Source: an uncultured Muribaculaceae bacterium (GTDB lineage: Bacteria; Bacteroidota; Bacteroidia; Bacteroidales; Muribaculaceae). Taken from it: DNA of 64,000 nt. The position numbers and the translations under genes were made by a program. The notes below the pieces were generated by a model that did no database searches, was not told the DNA's origin, and saw nothing but the letters and a program-made list of their open reading frames with translations. Every line of letters begins with the position of its first letter. Position 1 is the first letter of the stretch. Positions 8,977 through 17,516 of the stretch are shown here, one piece after another. The DNA is taken from assembly GCA_910584055.1 (NCBI GenBank), contig CAJTZS010000009.1, forward strand, positions 37,839 to 101,838, read 5' to 3'.

Positions 8977-9609
8977 TTAAATCTTATTTTCAAGCCATGC
9001 GTCTATCAATTTACGGGACAGGGACGGCAATGTAGGAAGGAGGGGCGGCTCTTCGCGGCTGAACCATCCTCCGTCGGAGAGTTCGCCGTCGGCAAAAGAG
9101 AGTTCGCCATCCGAATGCTCTGCAGTGAATGCGATCATCAATTGTGATGGGAATGGCCATGACTGGCTGCCGAAGTATCTGATATTGCTGATTTTCAGTG
9201 TGGTCTCTTCCTCGACTTCTCGTGTTACGCATTCTTCGAGGGTTTCTCCCGTCTCAACGAATCCGGCAACGAGCGCGAACATCGGGCGGGAGAAATTGCG
9301 TGCATGAACGAGCAGCGCTTTTTCTCCACGCTTTATAAGCACCAGTATGGCCGGCGACAGCGAGGGGAAATCTTCGCGGCCGCAGGCGGGGCATTTGACG
9401 GATATTTCAGTTGACGGCCGCATCTCTGCACCGCAAGAGCCGCAAAAGCGGTGCGTCTCCCGGAAGTATTGCAACTCGGCGTTCCGTGCCTCCCGTTTCC
9501 ACTCCTCTTCCGGCACATAGTTCCATAGTTCCCGCAATCCGACTTCTTTCTCTAAATCATTTCCCTCATCGTCCTTTATGGTTACCTTGTAAGCCTTATA
9601 TCCATTCAT
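8977..9609 (-). CDS. nudC: NAD+/NADH pyrophosphatase, Nudix family (NudC type)
   Basis: The 210-residue protein has a four-cysteine zinc ribbon (CGSCG and CPAC, about residues 56-76). This is followed by a Nudix box that begins GFVETGETLEECVTREVEEE and the NudC-type signature SQSWPFPSQ. The NudC family hydrolyses NADH to NMNH and AMP and can also remove NAD caps from RNA. It is shorter than E. coli NudC because most of the N-terminal domain is lacking. It lies downstream of dnaX on the same strand, separated only by a 7-bp repeat spacer. Confidence 0.9.
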   Translation of the reverse strand: MNGYKAYKVTIKDDEGNDLEKEVGLRELWNYVPEEEWKREARNAELQYFRETHRFCGSCGAEMRPSTEISVKCPACGREDFPSLSPAILVLIKRGEKALLVHARNFSRPMFALVAGFVETGETLEECVTREVEEETTLKISNIRYFGSQSWPFPSQLMIAFTAEHSDGELSFADGELSDGGWFSREEPPLLPTLPSLSRKLIDAWLENKI

Positions 9610-9655
9610 TACCCATTACACATTACTCATTTCACATTATCCATTACCCATTAAT
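9607..9655. repeat. 7-bp tandem repeat filling the dnaX-nudC spacer
   Basis: Seven contiguous heptamers (CATTACC, CATTACA, CATTACT, CATTTCA, CATTATC, CATTACC, CATTAAT) run exactly from the nudC start codon to the base before the dnaX stop. The period matches the array between rimP and nusA, although the sequence differs. Confidence 0.75.
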
Positions 9656-11428
9656 TTAAGCCATTTCGGCATCAATGTTTTGCAGGAATTCGCCGAGGGC
9701 TGGATTCTCGGTGATGATTTTTTTGAGGAATTCCTGTGGGGGGAGGGGCTTGAGTATCTCCGCTTTTTCATCGATGCGGGCTTCGAGAGAGAGATGGTCG
9801 TTTTTGAGATAATCGCGCAGGAACGTCACGAGTTTCTGCATCGATGATTCGAAGGCCTGCAATTGCGCTGGGTGTTCGACCATCAGCGAATAACAAGTGT
9901 CGGACTTCTTTTCGCGCCTGGCCACGCGCATGGTGCTCAGCAGGATGTGCATGTCGCCGTGGTTGGCCATGAAAGCCTGCCAAGCCCTTTCGAAATCCTG
10001 TTCGGAAAATGGCGTTTCCCGCTTTTCGAGAGTGTACACCGGCATCTCTTCCGGTTTGTCGCTAAGCCTGAAAGCGCGTGGCCTCCCCTTGGGAAGAGGC
10101 TTATGTTCATGTCGTGGCTCTGTGGGGACAGTTTTGGGAGATTCCGATGGATACTGCGGCTGAGGATCGGTTGTCACCGGTGGCTCGGGTGCCGGCTCGG
10201 GTGTGGGTTCGGGTGCAGGCTCGGATGCCGGTTCAGTCTTTTTATCCCTGCCGCCGATATGGGGCTGTTCCAATGGGTTGCGGAGGGAGGGGAGAACCTC
10301 CGCCTGATCAAAAGGGGGCGTGGCAGGTTTGAGGAGTTGGCATAGACGTATCAGGGCGACTTCCACGAGAAGTTGCTTGTTGGACGACGTGCGGTATGCA
10401 TAGTCGGCATCGTTAAGGATTTTCATGGCCGCGTAATACCATTGTAGCGGTAGCTTAGCGGTCTGGGCCTTGAACGACGCGGCTGTGTCGCTGTCAACTT
10501 CAAGCAACGGAATCGTGCGAGGGTCGGCCGCCACCATCAGGTCGCGCACATGGTTGGCGAGGCCGTTGATGAAAAAGAGGGAATCGAACCCCTTGTCGCG
10601 TATTTCCTTATAGATGAGGAGCGCATCGGGAACATCGCCGGAGGCAAAGGCGTCTACAAGACGGAAGTAGAAATCGTAATCGAGCACATTGAGGTTGTCG
10701 ATTGCCGATTCATATGTGATTACGCCTCCGGAAGAGGCGGCAACCTGGTCGAAGATCGAGAGGGCGTCGCGCATGGCGCCGTCAGCTTTGCGGGCGATGA
10801 TGCCGAGTGCGCGAGGATCGGCCTCAACACCGCGGTCGTTTGCCACATATTTGAGATGGTCAACCATATCATCGACGGTGATACGTTTGAAATCGTATAT
10901 CTGACACCGGCTGAGAATGGTAGGTATGACTTTATGTTTCTCGGTGGTGGCGAGAATGAAGATGGCGTATTTAGGCGGCTCCTCAAGGGTCTTGAGGAAT
11001 GCGTTGAAAGCCTGGGAGGAGAGCATGTGGACCTCGTCGATGATGAAGACTTTGTATTTCCCTTGCTGAGGCGGCACGTTCACCTGCTCGATAAGATTGC
11101 GGATGTCGTCAACGCTGTTGTTGGATGCGGCGTCAAGTTCGATGAGGTTGAACGAATTCCCTTTTGAAATGGCCATGCAGGAATCGCATTCGCCGCAAGC
11201 CTCCCCGTCGGCAGTTGGGTGTAGGCAATTGATGGTGCGTGCGAAAATGCGGGCGCACGAAGTCTTTCCGACACCTCTTGGCCCGCAGAACAGGTAAGCC
11301 TGGGCGAGGCGGCCGGAAGAGATTGAATTTTTCAGCGTTGCCGTAAGGTTCTTTTGCCCCACGACGCTGGCGAACGTGGCGGGACGGTATTTACGGGCGC
11401 TGACAATATATTGAGAGTTGTCGCTCAT
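9656..11428 (-). CDS. dnaX: DNA polymerase III subunit gamma/tau
   Basis: This is the clamp-loader ATPase of the replicative polymerase, 590 residues. The N-terminal AAA+ domain has the start YRPATFASVVGQ, Walker A GPRGVGKT (49-56), zinc-binding cysteines around residues 67-83, Walker B with DEVHMLS, and the SRCQIYDF sensor region. A Pro-Glu-rich linker (about 400-440) leads into a C-terminal tau-like region. No slippery heptamer for a gamma frameshift was identified. It is followed on the same strand by nudC. Confidence 0.96.
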   Translation of the reverse strand: MSDNSQYIVSARKYRPATFASVVGQKNLTATLKNSISSGRLAQAYLFCGPRGVGKTSCARIFARTINCLHPTADGEACGECDSCMAISKGNSFNLIELDAASNNSVDDIRNLIEQVNVPPQQGKYKVFIIDEVHMLSSQAFNAFLKTLEEPPKYAIFILATTEKHKVIPTILSRCQIYDFKRITVDDMVDHLKYVANDRGVEADPRALGIIARKADGAMRDALSIFDQVAASSGGVITYESAIDNLNVLDYDFYFRLVDAFASGDVPDALLIYKEIRDKGFDSLFFINGLANHVRDLMVAADPRTIPLLEVDSDTAASFKAQTAKLPLQWYYAAMKILNDADYAYRTSSNKQLLVEVALIRLCQLLKPATPPFDQAEVLPSLRNPLEQPHIGGRDKKTEPASEPAPEPTPEPAPEPPVTTDPQPQYPSESPKTVPTEPRHEHKPLPKGRPRAFRLSDKPEEMPVYTLEKRETPFSEQDFERAWQAFMANHGDMHILLSTMRVARREKKSDTCYSLMVEHPAQLQAFESSMQKLVTFLRDYLKNDHLSLEARIDEKAEILKPLPPQEFLKKIITENPALGEFLQNIDAEMA

Positions 11429-11518
11429 AAATGAATTTTAAAATTGGATTACAAAGCTACAAAAAAAATGCAACAATATCGCTGTGGATGCGTTACAAAA
11501 TATAAAATAAGAAATAAA

Positions 11519-12073
11519 ATGGCTAAAAGTGCGTTATATACGGGCACGGGCGATGCCGGTACGACTTCGCTTGTGGGCGGAGAACGGGTGATGAAGAATA
11601 GTGTCAGGCTTGAGGCCTACGGCACTGTTGACGAGCTCTCGTCGGCGCTCGGCGTGATAGCTTCCGACAAAACCTGCAATACCGAAGTGAAAGGGCAGAT
11701 CCTGTCTGTTCAAAACGAACTCTTCAACGTGGGGTGTTACCTCGCCACGGAATCCAAAGGGGAGAAGCCGGTTTGCAAGAGCCTGGAGGGAGACAGGATT
11801 GTCGAACTCGAGGGATGGATAGACGCGCTTGACGAGCAGACTCCCAAGATCCGGGCGTTTGTCCTGCCCGGCGGTTGTGAACTGGCATCCAAGGCGCATA
11901 TGGCGCGGGTTATATGCCGACGTGCTGAGCGGCGCATTCTCGATTTAGCCGGGGAGGCGTATGTTGATCCTGCTGTAGTGAAATATATCAACCGCCTGTC
12001 GGACTATCTTTTCATCGCCGCACGCTATTTCAACTTCCTGCAGGGGGAGAAAGAGATTATATGGCAGAAATAA
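11519..12073 (+). CDS. PduO-type ATP:cob(I)alamin adenosyltransferase
   Basis: The 184-residue protein starts at the ATG at 11519 (MAKSALYTGTGDAGTTSL); the upstream extension to 11444 is not part of the family. It has the PduO/MMAB signatures TGTGDAGTTSL near the N-terminus, YGTVDELSS, and a C-terminal CRRAERRIL helix that carries active-site Arg residues. The enzyme transfers the adenosyl group of ATP to cob(I)alamin, giving coenzyme B12. It is divergent from dnaX. Confidence 0.93.
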   Translation: MAKSALYTGTGDAGTTSLVGGERVMKNSVRLEAYGTVDELSSALGVIASDKTCNTEVKGQILSVQNELFNVGCYLATESKGEKPVCKSLEGDRIVELEGWIDALDEQTPKIRAFVLPGGCELASKAHMARVICRRAERRILDLAGEAYVDPAVVKYINRLSDYLFIAARYFNFLQGEKEIIWQK

Positions 12074-12124
12074 AATGGATTACTAATTAACGATATTATA
12101 AAATTAAGGTAAAAAATATTGCAT

Positions 12125-12346
12125 ATGTACTGGACACTTGAACTGGCGTCGAAACTTGAAGACGCACCATGGCCCGCGACCAAGGAAGAATTGATTGATT
12201 TCGCAATGCGCAGCGGCGCCCCGCTTGAGGTGATAGAGAACCTCCAGGAAATCGAAGACGAAGGAGAGATCTACGAAAGCATCGAAGAGATCTGGCCCGA
12301 CTACCCCTCCAAAGACGACTTCTTCTTCAACGAGGAAGAGTATTAA
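12125..12346 (+). CDS. Small acidic DUF2795-family protein
   Basis: This 73-residue, strongly acidic protein starts at MYWTLELASKLEDAPWPATK. An in-frame TTG at 12119 is a less likely start. The sequence matches my memory of a conserved Bacteroidetes DUF2795 protein with PATKEELIDFA and IWPDYPSKDDFFF. The function is unknown. It is the last gene that looks chromosomal before the conjugative element. Confidence 0.8.
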   Translation: MYWTLELASKLEDAPWPATKEELIDFAMRSGAPLEVIENLQEIEDEGEIYESIEEIWPDYPSKDDFFFNEEEY

Positions 12347-12501
12347 GTCTTATATTTACATATAAATCACTTATAATCAGCGAGATAAACAGATTTTGAA
12401 TGTTTGTCTCGTTGGTATTTTATAGCCTCAGATAGCCTATTTTGTTTGTCTAAAATACGATTTTTAACTATAAAAATTGGGTTTGTTTGTCTCAAATTCA
12501 T

Positions 12502-12510
12502 TACCTTTGC
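12502..12510 (+). promoter_or_regulatory. -7 box of the integrase promoter
   Basis: TACCTTTGC matches the TAnnTTTGC consensus, with TTTG-rich sequence upstream (TTTGTTTGTCT, partly repeated near 12399, 12443 and 12482). The repeated TTTGTCT motif could be integrase arm sites. The same TACCTTTGC precedes the second integrase at 58609. Confidence 0.6.
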
Positions 12511-12545
12511 AGACGTTTGTGAGTATCGACAAAAAATCCTCCAAA

Positions 12546-13904
12546 ATGAGCAGACCAAAGAGATTATACCCATTAGGAAAATACCGACTTAGAGTTCCTA
12601 AAAACCCAGATAGGAATAAGGCTTATACGGTAGTTCTGGAATATACATGGAACCGGCAAATTCATCGTCGCACGACCAATATCCTCGTGAAAATAGCGGA
12701 TTGGAACCAATCGCTGCATCAAGGACGTGGCGGTGTGCGGCAAACCTATGGTTCCGAGGCAAAACGAATAAATGCATTATTGCTTGCGAGGGTTGACAAA
12801 ATTGATGCAATGCTTGCAGAGTATCAAGAGAAGCATCCAAATCAAATCACCGCAGATGTTATCACTGGATTCCTTGAAGATAAGCCAACTGCAATAAGAG
12901 AAGACAAAGGTAAAGATTTTGTAGATTTTGTGATTGAGAGAATAGCGTCTGACTATTCTCGAAACCGTATCGGCCGTAGCCGATATGAGAACGGGAAGAG
13001 TGGAATGAACATTTTCCAAACTTTTCTTCGGGCGACCAAGCGAGGCACATATAAGCCCGATGGAATATATGTCGGAGAAATTTCCGTTGAGTTGATTGAT
13101 GAATATATTACTTGGAGAAGGGAAGTCAAACTCAATGGAGATGCGACCATCAACCACGCCCTCACGCCTATTCTAAAAGCTTGTTCCTATGCTGCGGAAC
13201 TTAAAATGATAGATTCTGCTGTCAATGCCCGGATTCAAGACATGAGAGTGGTTCCAAAAGTATCCCGTGCTCTTGATGAAAGTGAATTTGATGGCAAGAG
13301 CCTGTCCGCAGATGAGATATCCAAACTCATAGAATATCATAAGTCCTGTCAGGAACCCAGAAGGAAACAATTCATAGAAATGTTCCTTTTCGCCTTCCAT
13401 GCCTGCGGCCTACGCGTGGTTGACGTGATGACGCTACAATGGACACATGTTGACTTTGAGAAGAAGGAGCTTCGTAAGGTTATGATTAAAACAAACAAGC
13501 GTCATGTAATCCCGCTTTCGGATACCGCAATCTCCATACTTAAACAATGGGAGGAAAGACGCAAGGGGAATAAATATGTTTTCGATTTAGTTAAGGACAC
13601 CCTTGATGTAAATGACGAAGAGAAATTATATAAAGCAAGAAACAGTGCGACAAAATGTATCAACCAATCCCTTGTTGTTGTCGGCGAGGCAATCGGACTT
13701 GGTTTTAATCTCACGATGCACGTCGCGCGCCATACATTTGCTGTATTTGCGCTGAACAAGGGACTCTCAATGTCTGTAGTAAGTCGTTTGTTAGGTCATG
13801 GAAGCACTGACGTTACAGAAAAGGTCTATGCAAGATTTCTCCCGGAAACGCTATCGACGGAATTAAACCGTCTTGATTCGGATCTGTCTGTATTCCATTT
13901 TTGA
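12546..13904 (+). CDS. Tyrosine recombinase/integrase of the conjugative element
   Basis: The start is placed at 12546 (MSRPKRLYPLGKYRLRV), giving 452 residues; the promoter lies just upstream of it. An N-terminal arm-binding domain is followed by a SAM-like core-binding domain and a catalytic domain. Visible active-site residues are Arg in HACGLRVVDVMTL, the HVARHTF box (H..R), His in LLGHGSTDVT and Tyr in EKVYARF. It catalyses integration and excision at att sites. It reads inward from the left end of the element and ends at a strong terminator shared with the convergent RloB-like gene. Confidence 0.93.
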   Translation: MSRPKRLYPLGKYRLRVPKNPDRNKAYTVVLEYTWNRQIHRRTTNILVKIADWNQSLHQGRGGVRQTYGSEAKRINALLLARVDKIDAMLAEYQEKHPNQITADVITGFLEDKPTAIREDKGKDFVDFVIERIASDYSRNRIGRSRYENGKSGMNIFQTFLRATKRGTYKPDGIYVGEISVELIDEYITWRREVKLNGDATINHALTPILKACSYAAELKMIDSAVNARIQDMRVVPKVSRALDESEFDGKSLSADEISKLIEYHKSCQEPRRKQFIEMFLFAFHACGLRVVDVMTLQWTHVDFEKKELRKVMIKTNKRHVIPLSDTAISILKQWEERRKGNKYVFDLVKDTLDVNDEEKLYKARNSATKCINQSLVVVGEAIGLGFNLTMHVARHTFAVFALNKGLSMSVVSRLLGHGSTDVTEKVYARFLPETLSTELNRLDSDLSVFHF

Positions 13905-13920
13905 TATGGATTAAACCCCA

Positions 13921-13957
13921 AAAAGAGAGCATAACAACATTGTTATGCTCTCTTTTT
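13921..13957. terminator. Bidirectional intrinsic terminator
   Basis: A 13-bp perfect inverted repeat (GAGAGCATAACAA and its complement, 13925-13937 with 13940-13952) is flanked by A and T runs. It separates the integrase (plus) from the RloB-like gene (minus). Confidence 0.88.
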
Positions 13958-13984
13958 TGCATCATATAATACAATCTTTCGTAA

Positions 13985-14602
13985 TTATGGAATCAATCCC
14001 AATTCCTTGAACATAATGCCTATTTCAGAATATGTATAATTCCGGTCTCCCCGTTTTATGCTTTCAACGGATTGATTAGAGTTGGATATGGCATCGTCAA
14101 AACTGCCTCCCTGTTTCTGGAAGTATTGGTGCAACGGATGGGTTGCAAAAAAATGCTTTGACTTTTCATAACCGCAAATCCGGGCAAGTTCGTTCTCTAT
14201 GTCTTTTGATTCGGCGTAAGGCTGACCGGTATATCGGAAATAGTATAGGAAAAACAATTCAGTGCACCTGTCTGTCTCAATGAAGGTTATCTCATAAGAT
14301 ATGCCTTTTGAGGGTTTGGATACCTTCTTACCGTGATATTTTTTCTTTAGCCTCTGATAATCTGAAAGGCTTTTCGCATCCTTCCGCTTGTTGTCCATGT
14401 CTATGAGGCAGAATATCCTGTCATAGCCCATCGACACGGCATCCTCTATCGCCCTCTCCAGTTCCTTGAGACTTGTATTCTTGGGCGAATCAGGCTTTAT
14501 ATGCTGCAACTCCCTGAATTCATCTTTCAATGAATTGAGGTAGAAATACTCCGTGGGGCCTTCCCCTATTATAACGGTGGTGATTCGTCTTACTTTTGGC
14601 AT
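13985..14602 (-). CDS. RloB/AbiLii-like TOPRIM protein
   Basis: This 205-residue protein matches the RloB-like family. Its pattern is that of a TOPRIM nuclease fold: an early glutamate in IIGEGPTEYFY (Glu14, Glu18) and DxD in CLIDMDNK (Asp68, Asp70). It lies 3 bases downstream of an AAA-type ATPase gene. The pair fits the AbiL type of abortive-infection system (AbiLi ATPase plus AbiLii RloB-like protein). The ATPase probably senses infection and the TOPRIM partner acts on nucleic acid, but that is inferred from related ATPase-TOPRIM systems. Confidence 0.8.
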   Translation of the reverse strand: MPKVRRITTVIIGEGPTEYFYLNSLKDEFRELQHIKPDSPKNTSLKELERAIEDAVSMGYDRIFCLIDMDNKRKDAKSLSDYQRLKKKYHGKKVSKPSKGISYEITFIETDRCTELFFLYYFRYTGQPYAESKDIENELARICGYEKSKHFFATHPLHQYFQKQGGSFDDAISNSNQSVESIKRGDRNYTYSEIGIMFKELGLIP

Positions 14603-14605
14603 GGC

Positions 14606-15802
14606 TCAATCAAGATTAATGAACGGCGAACCCAGAACAGGTTTCGCCCCGAATTTCCCTATACGGTAGGCATTATAGAGGGAATTGTTCTTGTGCAATC
14701 CGAGCTTATCAGCACGCGTATATTCCGAGGATGCCGTCTCGACGGATTTCTCGACAAACCATATTGTCTGACGGTTGTCATTGAAAAGTTCCTCCGAAAG
14801 CAGTGTCATTTCCTGTGAGGTGATGAATAGCTGCGACTTGTCGGAATTGGCAATGAAGACCTGCAAATAGTAGAAAAGAAGGTCGTAATGGAGATCCTCT
14901 CCAAGCTCGTCAAGCATATAGATATGGTCGCCGGAAATCGCATCATAAAGATAACGCAGGTCTTGCAGATACTTGATGGTGCCGGATGACTGTGTGGCTT
15001 CAGTCAGACTGAAAACTCCGTCACTCGTGGAGCTGACGAACTCAACTTTGTCAGAATCTCCGTTCGAGACTACAGAAAAGCCCGTTATGCTGAAATCTGC
15101 CTTTTTCAACATCTCAATAAAGAATCTTTTCTTGCGGGGATTTTCCTCAACCTCTTTCAGAAGTTGAGGAAGCTCCGGATCGTTGCCGACAATTCCATGT
15201 ACGTGTGTCCTTATCCAGTTGTAAAGGGCAGCCAGTTTCACGGCATCCTCAGCCAAAGCCACTTTCCCATAAGTCGAAAGCACCGAATGATTGTTGAGTG
15301 TATTTTCCATAAGAGCATCCAACGTGCGCCCCTTGACTCCCACGCTGGGGCCGAATTTAATCCGGCACTGGGTGTCCGCACCAGTGTAATCCCTTTCATA
15401 AAACAAAGACTTGCTCTTTTTGGGATAATACAACAGCTCTTCCCGTACAATATGGTCAGTCGTATAGACTATTGTATAATCATATCTTATACCGTCGGCG
15501 TAGAACGACACATACATACGTGTAGGGGCATCGGCAGTCAGTGCGAATGGAGCCTCGGAACAGACAGGCTTGTTTCTGTTGTCGGCAGAAAGGAAAAGAA
15601 GCCTGAAAACATTCTTTAATGCCTTCAGCATATTGGATTTTCCCGAAGCGTTGGCTCCGAATATAACACCGACTTTGTTAAGCGCCATTCCTTCGGCAAC
15701 CTCTGTTCCAAGCCAGCCGCGACTGTCCCCATCCGCCTCAAAGTTTAGGCATTGACGGTCACGGATGGAAAGATAGTTTTCTGTCCAAAACTCTCGTATC
15801 AT
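14606..15802 (-). CDS. AAA15-type ATPase, AbiLi/RloA-like defence partner
   Basis: This 398-residue ATPase belongs to the SMC/OLD-like AAA15 group. It starts with the typical FWTENYLSIRDRQCLNFE and has Walker A GANASGKS at 49-56. A late Walker B has IYMLDELGEDLH, and a switch-like FITSQEMTLL segment follows. A region between the Walker motifs is predicted to be coiled-coil or helical. It is the first gene of a two-gene unit with the RloB-like gene. The promoter region carries TAATTTTG and a palindrome, suggesting regulation. It is best read as phage-defence cargo near the integrase. Confidence 0.8.
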   Translation of the reverse strand: MIREFWTENYLSIRDRQCLNFEADGDSRGWLGTEVAEGMALNKVGVIFGANASGKSNMLKALKNVFRLLFLSADNRNKPVCSEAPFALTADAPTRMYVSFYADGIRYDYTIVYTTDHIVREELLYYPKKSKSLFYERDYTGADTQCRIKFGPSVGVKGRTLDALMENTLNNHSVLSTYGKVALAEDAVKLAALYNWIRTHVHGIVGNDPELPQLLKEVEENPRKKRFFIEMLKKADFSITGFSVVSNGDSDKVEFVSSTSDGVFSLTEATQSSGTIKYLQDLRYLYDAISGDHIYMLDELGEDLHYDLLFYYLQVFIANSDKSQLFITSQEMTLLSEELFNDNRQTIWFVEKSVETASSEYTRADKLGLHKNNSLYNAYRIGKFGAKPVLGSPFINLD

Positions 15803-15824
15803 AAGGCTATTTTTCTAAAATTTG

Positions 15825-15854
15825 GCTCACTTTCGTAAGTGAGCTACAAAATTA
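15825..15854 (-). promoter_or_regulatory. Promoter and palindrome upstream of the defence pair
   Basis: In minus-strand sense TAATTTTG (15847-15854) matches the -7 box. It is followed by the 8-bp perfect inverted repeat GCTCACTT-acga-AAGTGAGC (15825-15844), which lies near the expected start of transcription. The repeat may be an operator or an RNA hairpin. Confidence 0.5.
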
Positions 15855-15953
15855 GGGATAATTTTTGGCTATTCCAAGAAAATAGGAGTCTTTGAATAAA
15901 ATATATTCCATATTAAGAAAGCGGTGAGAGACGGTGCGGTCTTCAGGGGTGTC

Positions 15954-16542
15954 GGCGTTGTGCCGTCAATCGGTGACGGTGCAGGCACTGACACCGATTA
16001 ACCGCAACACGCCTACGGGCAATGTTGAACACCAGCATACGGCATCGCCTTCCCGGTAGGCATCGGAGACGATGCACACTCGGCAAGACTTAATGCCGTA
16101 TGCCCGTGTTCCGGGACACATTGCCTTATTTGGACTTTTCCGACCGCCCCGCCACTCACCGCTTGACCTGCAACCACCTGAAAGAACAGTGGCGCAATAT
16201 CGGGACCTGAATGTCTCCGGTATTGCGCCACACTTCTTTTTCACCGGGGTTGTCACAGTGCCATCTGTCGGTCTTTTAATCCTTCGCCGCCACCGCAGGG
16301 GCGGCAAGGATATGTTTTCTTGGGCTTTCATACCGGGGGAGCCATTTGAATCAGAGCATACAATAGACAAGCGGGTAAGTATGGGTTGCTTGACTTGGCT
16401 GAACGTGCGGCGAAGGGATATTCTATTGGCTTCGGAATAAAAAATCTCCAGACCTCCTGCGTTCGGCTCGTATTTTTTATGCCGAAGCCCGAACATCCCT
16501 TTTCTTCCGCCTCACGCCTTGCAGGTGTCAAGCAACTCATAC
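15954..16542. other. Gene-free block of four successive long nested stem-loops
   Basis: Bases 15803-16560 contain no convincing gene. Four imperfect palindromes follow one another. The first (15954-16013) has ATCGGTG/CACCGAT plus outer GGCG/CGCC arms. The second (16018-16125) has GGCAATGT/ACATTGCC, AACAC/GTGTT and GCATACGGCAT/ATGCCGTATGC. The third (16171-16252) has GTGGCGCAATA/TATTGCGCCAC inside CAACC/GGTTG. The fourth (16379-16542) has GTTGCTTGAC/GTCAAGCAAC around GGCTTCGGaATAAAAAAT and its complement. Spurious frames on both strands of the last one encode similar peptides (GFGIKN, PKP), which confirms the symmetry. It may be a structured RNA, a replication or transfer origin, or a recombination substrate. 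Confidence 0.65.
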
Positions 16543-16590
16543 AACCACACTGTCATTGGACGCATGGTTAAAAAAAAAGCTCCCACCTAT

Positions 16591-16815
16591 ATGAAAGCCA
16601 CAAGAAAACATAAAGATTTTAGTTCAAGGCAAGCTCGCCAATCCTCCTATCAATACCGCATAATCACAACGGCGGTCAAGGTGGTGGCAGTCATCATCGG
16701 AGCGGTCATAGGGATAGCGTTGTGGGCAGTGGTCAAACCCATATTAAGGGGCATAGGCTGGCTCATATCAATCCTGACAGCAATCGGAATAATCTATTGG
16801 ATATTAACCCTATAA
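16591..16815 (+). CDS. Small two-segment membrane protein
   Basis: This basic N-terminus (MKATRKHKDFSSRQARQSSY) is followed by two hydrophobic stretches, about IITTAVKVVAVIIGAVIGIALWAV and ILRGIGWLISILTAIGIIYWILTL, so it is probably an inner-membrane protein of 74 residues. An alternative ATG at 16564 would add nine residues. The family is not recognised. It is the first of a run of plus-strand genes that ends with a DUF3873 protein. Confidence 0.55.
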   Translation: MKATRKHKDFSSRQARQSSYQYRIITTAVKVVAVIIGAVIGIALWAVVKPILRGIGWLISILTAIGIIYWILTL

Positions 16816-16825
16816 AAGTACGACT

Positions 16826-17053
16826 ATGGCAACGAAAAGATATTCAAAAACTTGGATACAACAAGCCAAATACTACGAAGTTAAAAACATCGCTGACTAT
16901 ATGATAGAAACCTATCTCAACGGCAACATATCATTCTTCCGTCAGCTGTACTATGAACTCAAACCCGCAGGGCGAAAATTATTCGTGAGTTGGCTATTCC
17001 ACTCGGAACTCAACGCTACCGAGATAGAAAAAATGATACTCGCAATACTCTAA
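16826..17053 (+). CDS. Conserved-context small protein of unknown function
   Basis: The 75-residue product is rich in Tyr, Lys and Leu (KTWIQQAKYYEVKNIADYMI) and has no membrane segment or motif that I recognise. It starts at an ATG preceded by TACGACT, the same leader found before the next two genes, and it lies 13 bases before the PcfK-like gene. This gene order suggests an element-maintenance or transfer role, which is an inference from position only. Confidence 0.6.
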   Translation: MATKRYSKTWIQQAKYYEVKNIADYMIETYLNGNISFFRQLYYELKPAGRKLFVSWLFHSELNATEIEKMILAIL

Positions 17054-17066
17054 AATATTTACGACT

Positions 17067-17504
17067 ATGGCACAAAACTCAATGAAAGGGACAATGGCGT
17101 TCCAAGATACAATCGCCCAATATCTTATGACAAGGGCAGAAAATGACCCTTTGGTAGCGGTCAAGTTGGCAAATCCCTCAAAGACAATGTCGCAATGTTG
17201 CGCATATATAATCGGAGAGGTAAAGAAAAGCGGTTGTTGCGGTTTTACCGATGATGAAATCTTCGGCTGGGCAATGCACTTTTGGGATGAGCCGGAAATC
17301 GAGGTCAGCGACAATATTTCCAACTGCCAAGTGGTCGTGAACCACGTTGTGGAACTCACCGAGGAAGAAAAGGAACAGGCACGGCAGGACGCCATTAACA
17401 AACTCCGTGACAAGGAAATGGCGAAAATGCGTAAAACCTCACAGCCGAAAAAAGCCACCGATAAAGAAACCGCAAATGTTCAACCCAGCCTATTTGACCT
17501 CTAA
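17067..17504 (+). CDS. PcfK-like protein
   Basis: This 145-residue protein resembles the PcfK-like family found next to PcfJ in Bacteroidales mobile elements. Visible features are FQDTIAQYLMTRAENDP, the CGFTDDEIFGWAMHFWDE segment and an acidic to basic charged helix (ELTEEEKEQARQDAINK) before a Lys-rich tail ending in PSLFDL. It has the TACGACT leader and ends 12 bases before the pcfJ-like gene. Its biochemical role is unknown; the family name comes from an enterococcal conjugative plasmid. Confidence 0.75.
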   Translation: MAQNSMKGTMAFQDTIAQYLMTRAENDPLVAVKLANPSKTMSQCCAYIIGEVKKSGCCGFTDDEIFGWAMHFWDEPEIEVSDNISNCQVVVNHVVELTEEEKEQARQDAINKLRDKEMAKMRKTSQPKKATDKETANVQPSLFDL

Positions 17505-17516
17505 CACATTACGACT

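Noticed and set aside
15966..16571. Overlapping 60-176 codon frames on both strands
   Set aside because: The DNA is a series of palindromes; the peptides mirror each other between strands and resemble no protein.
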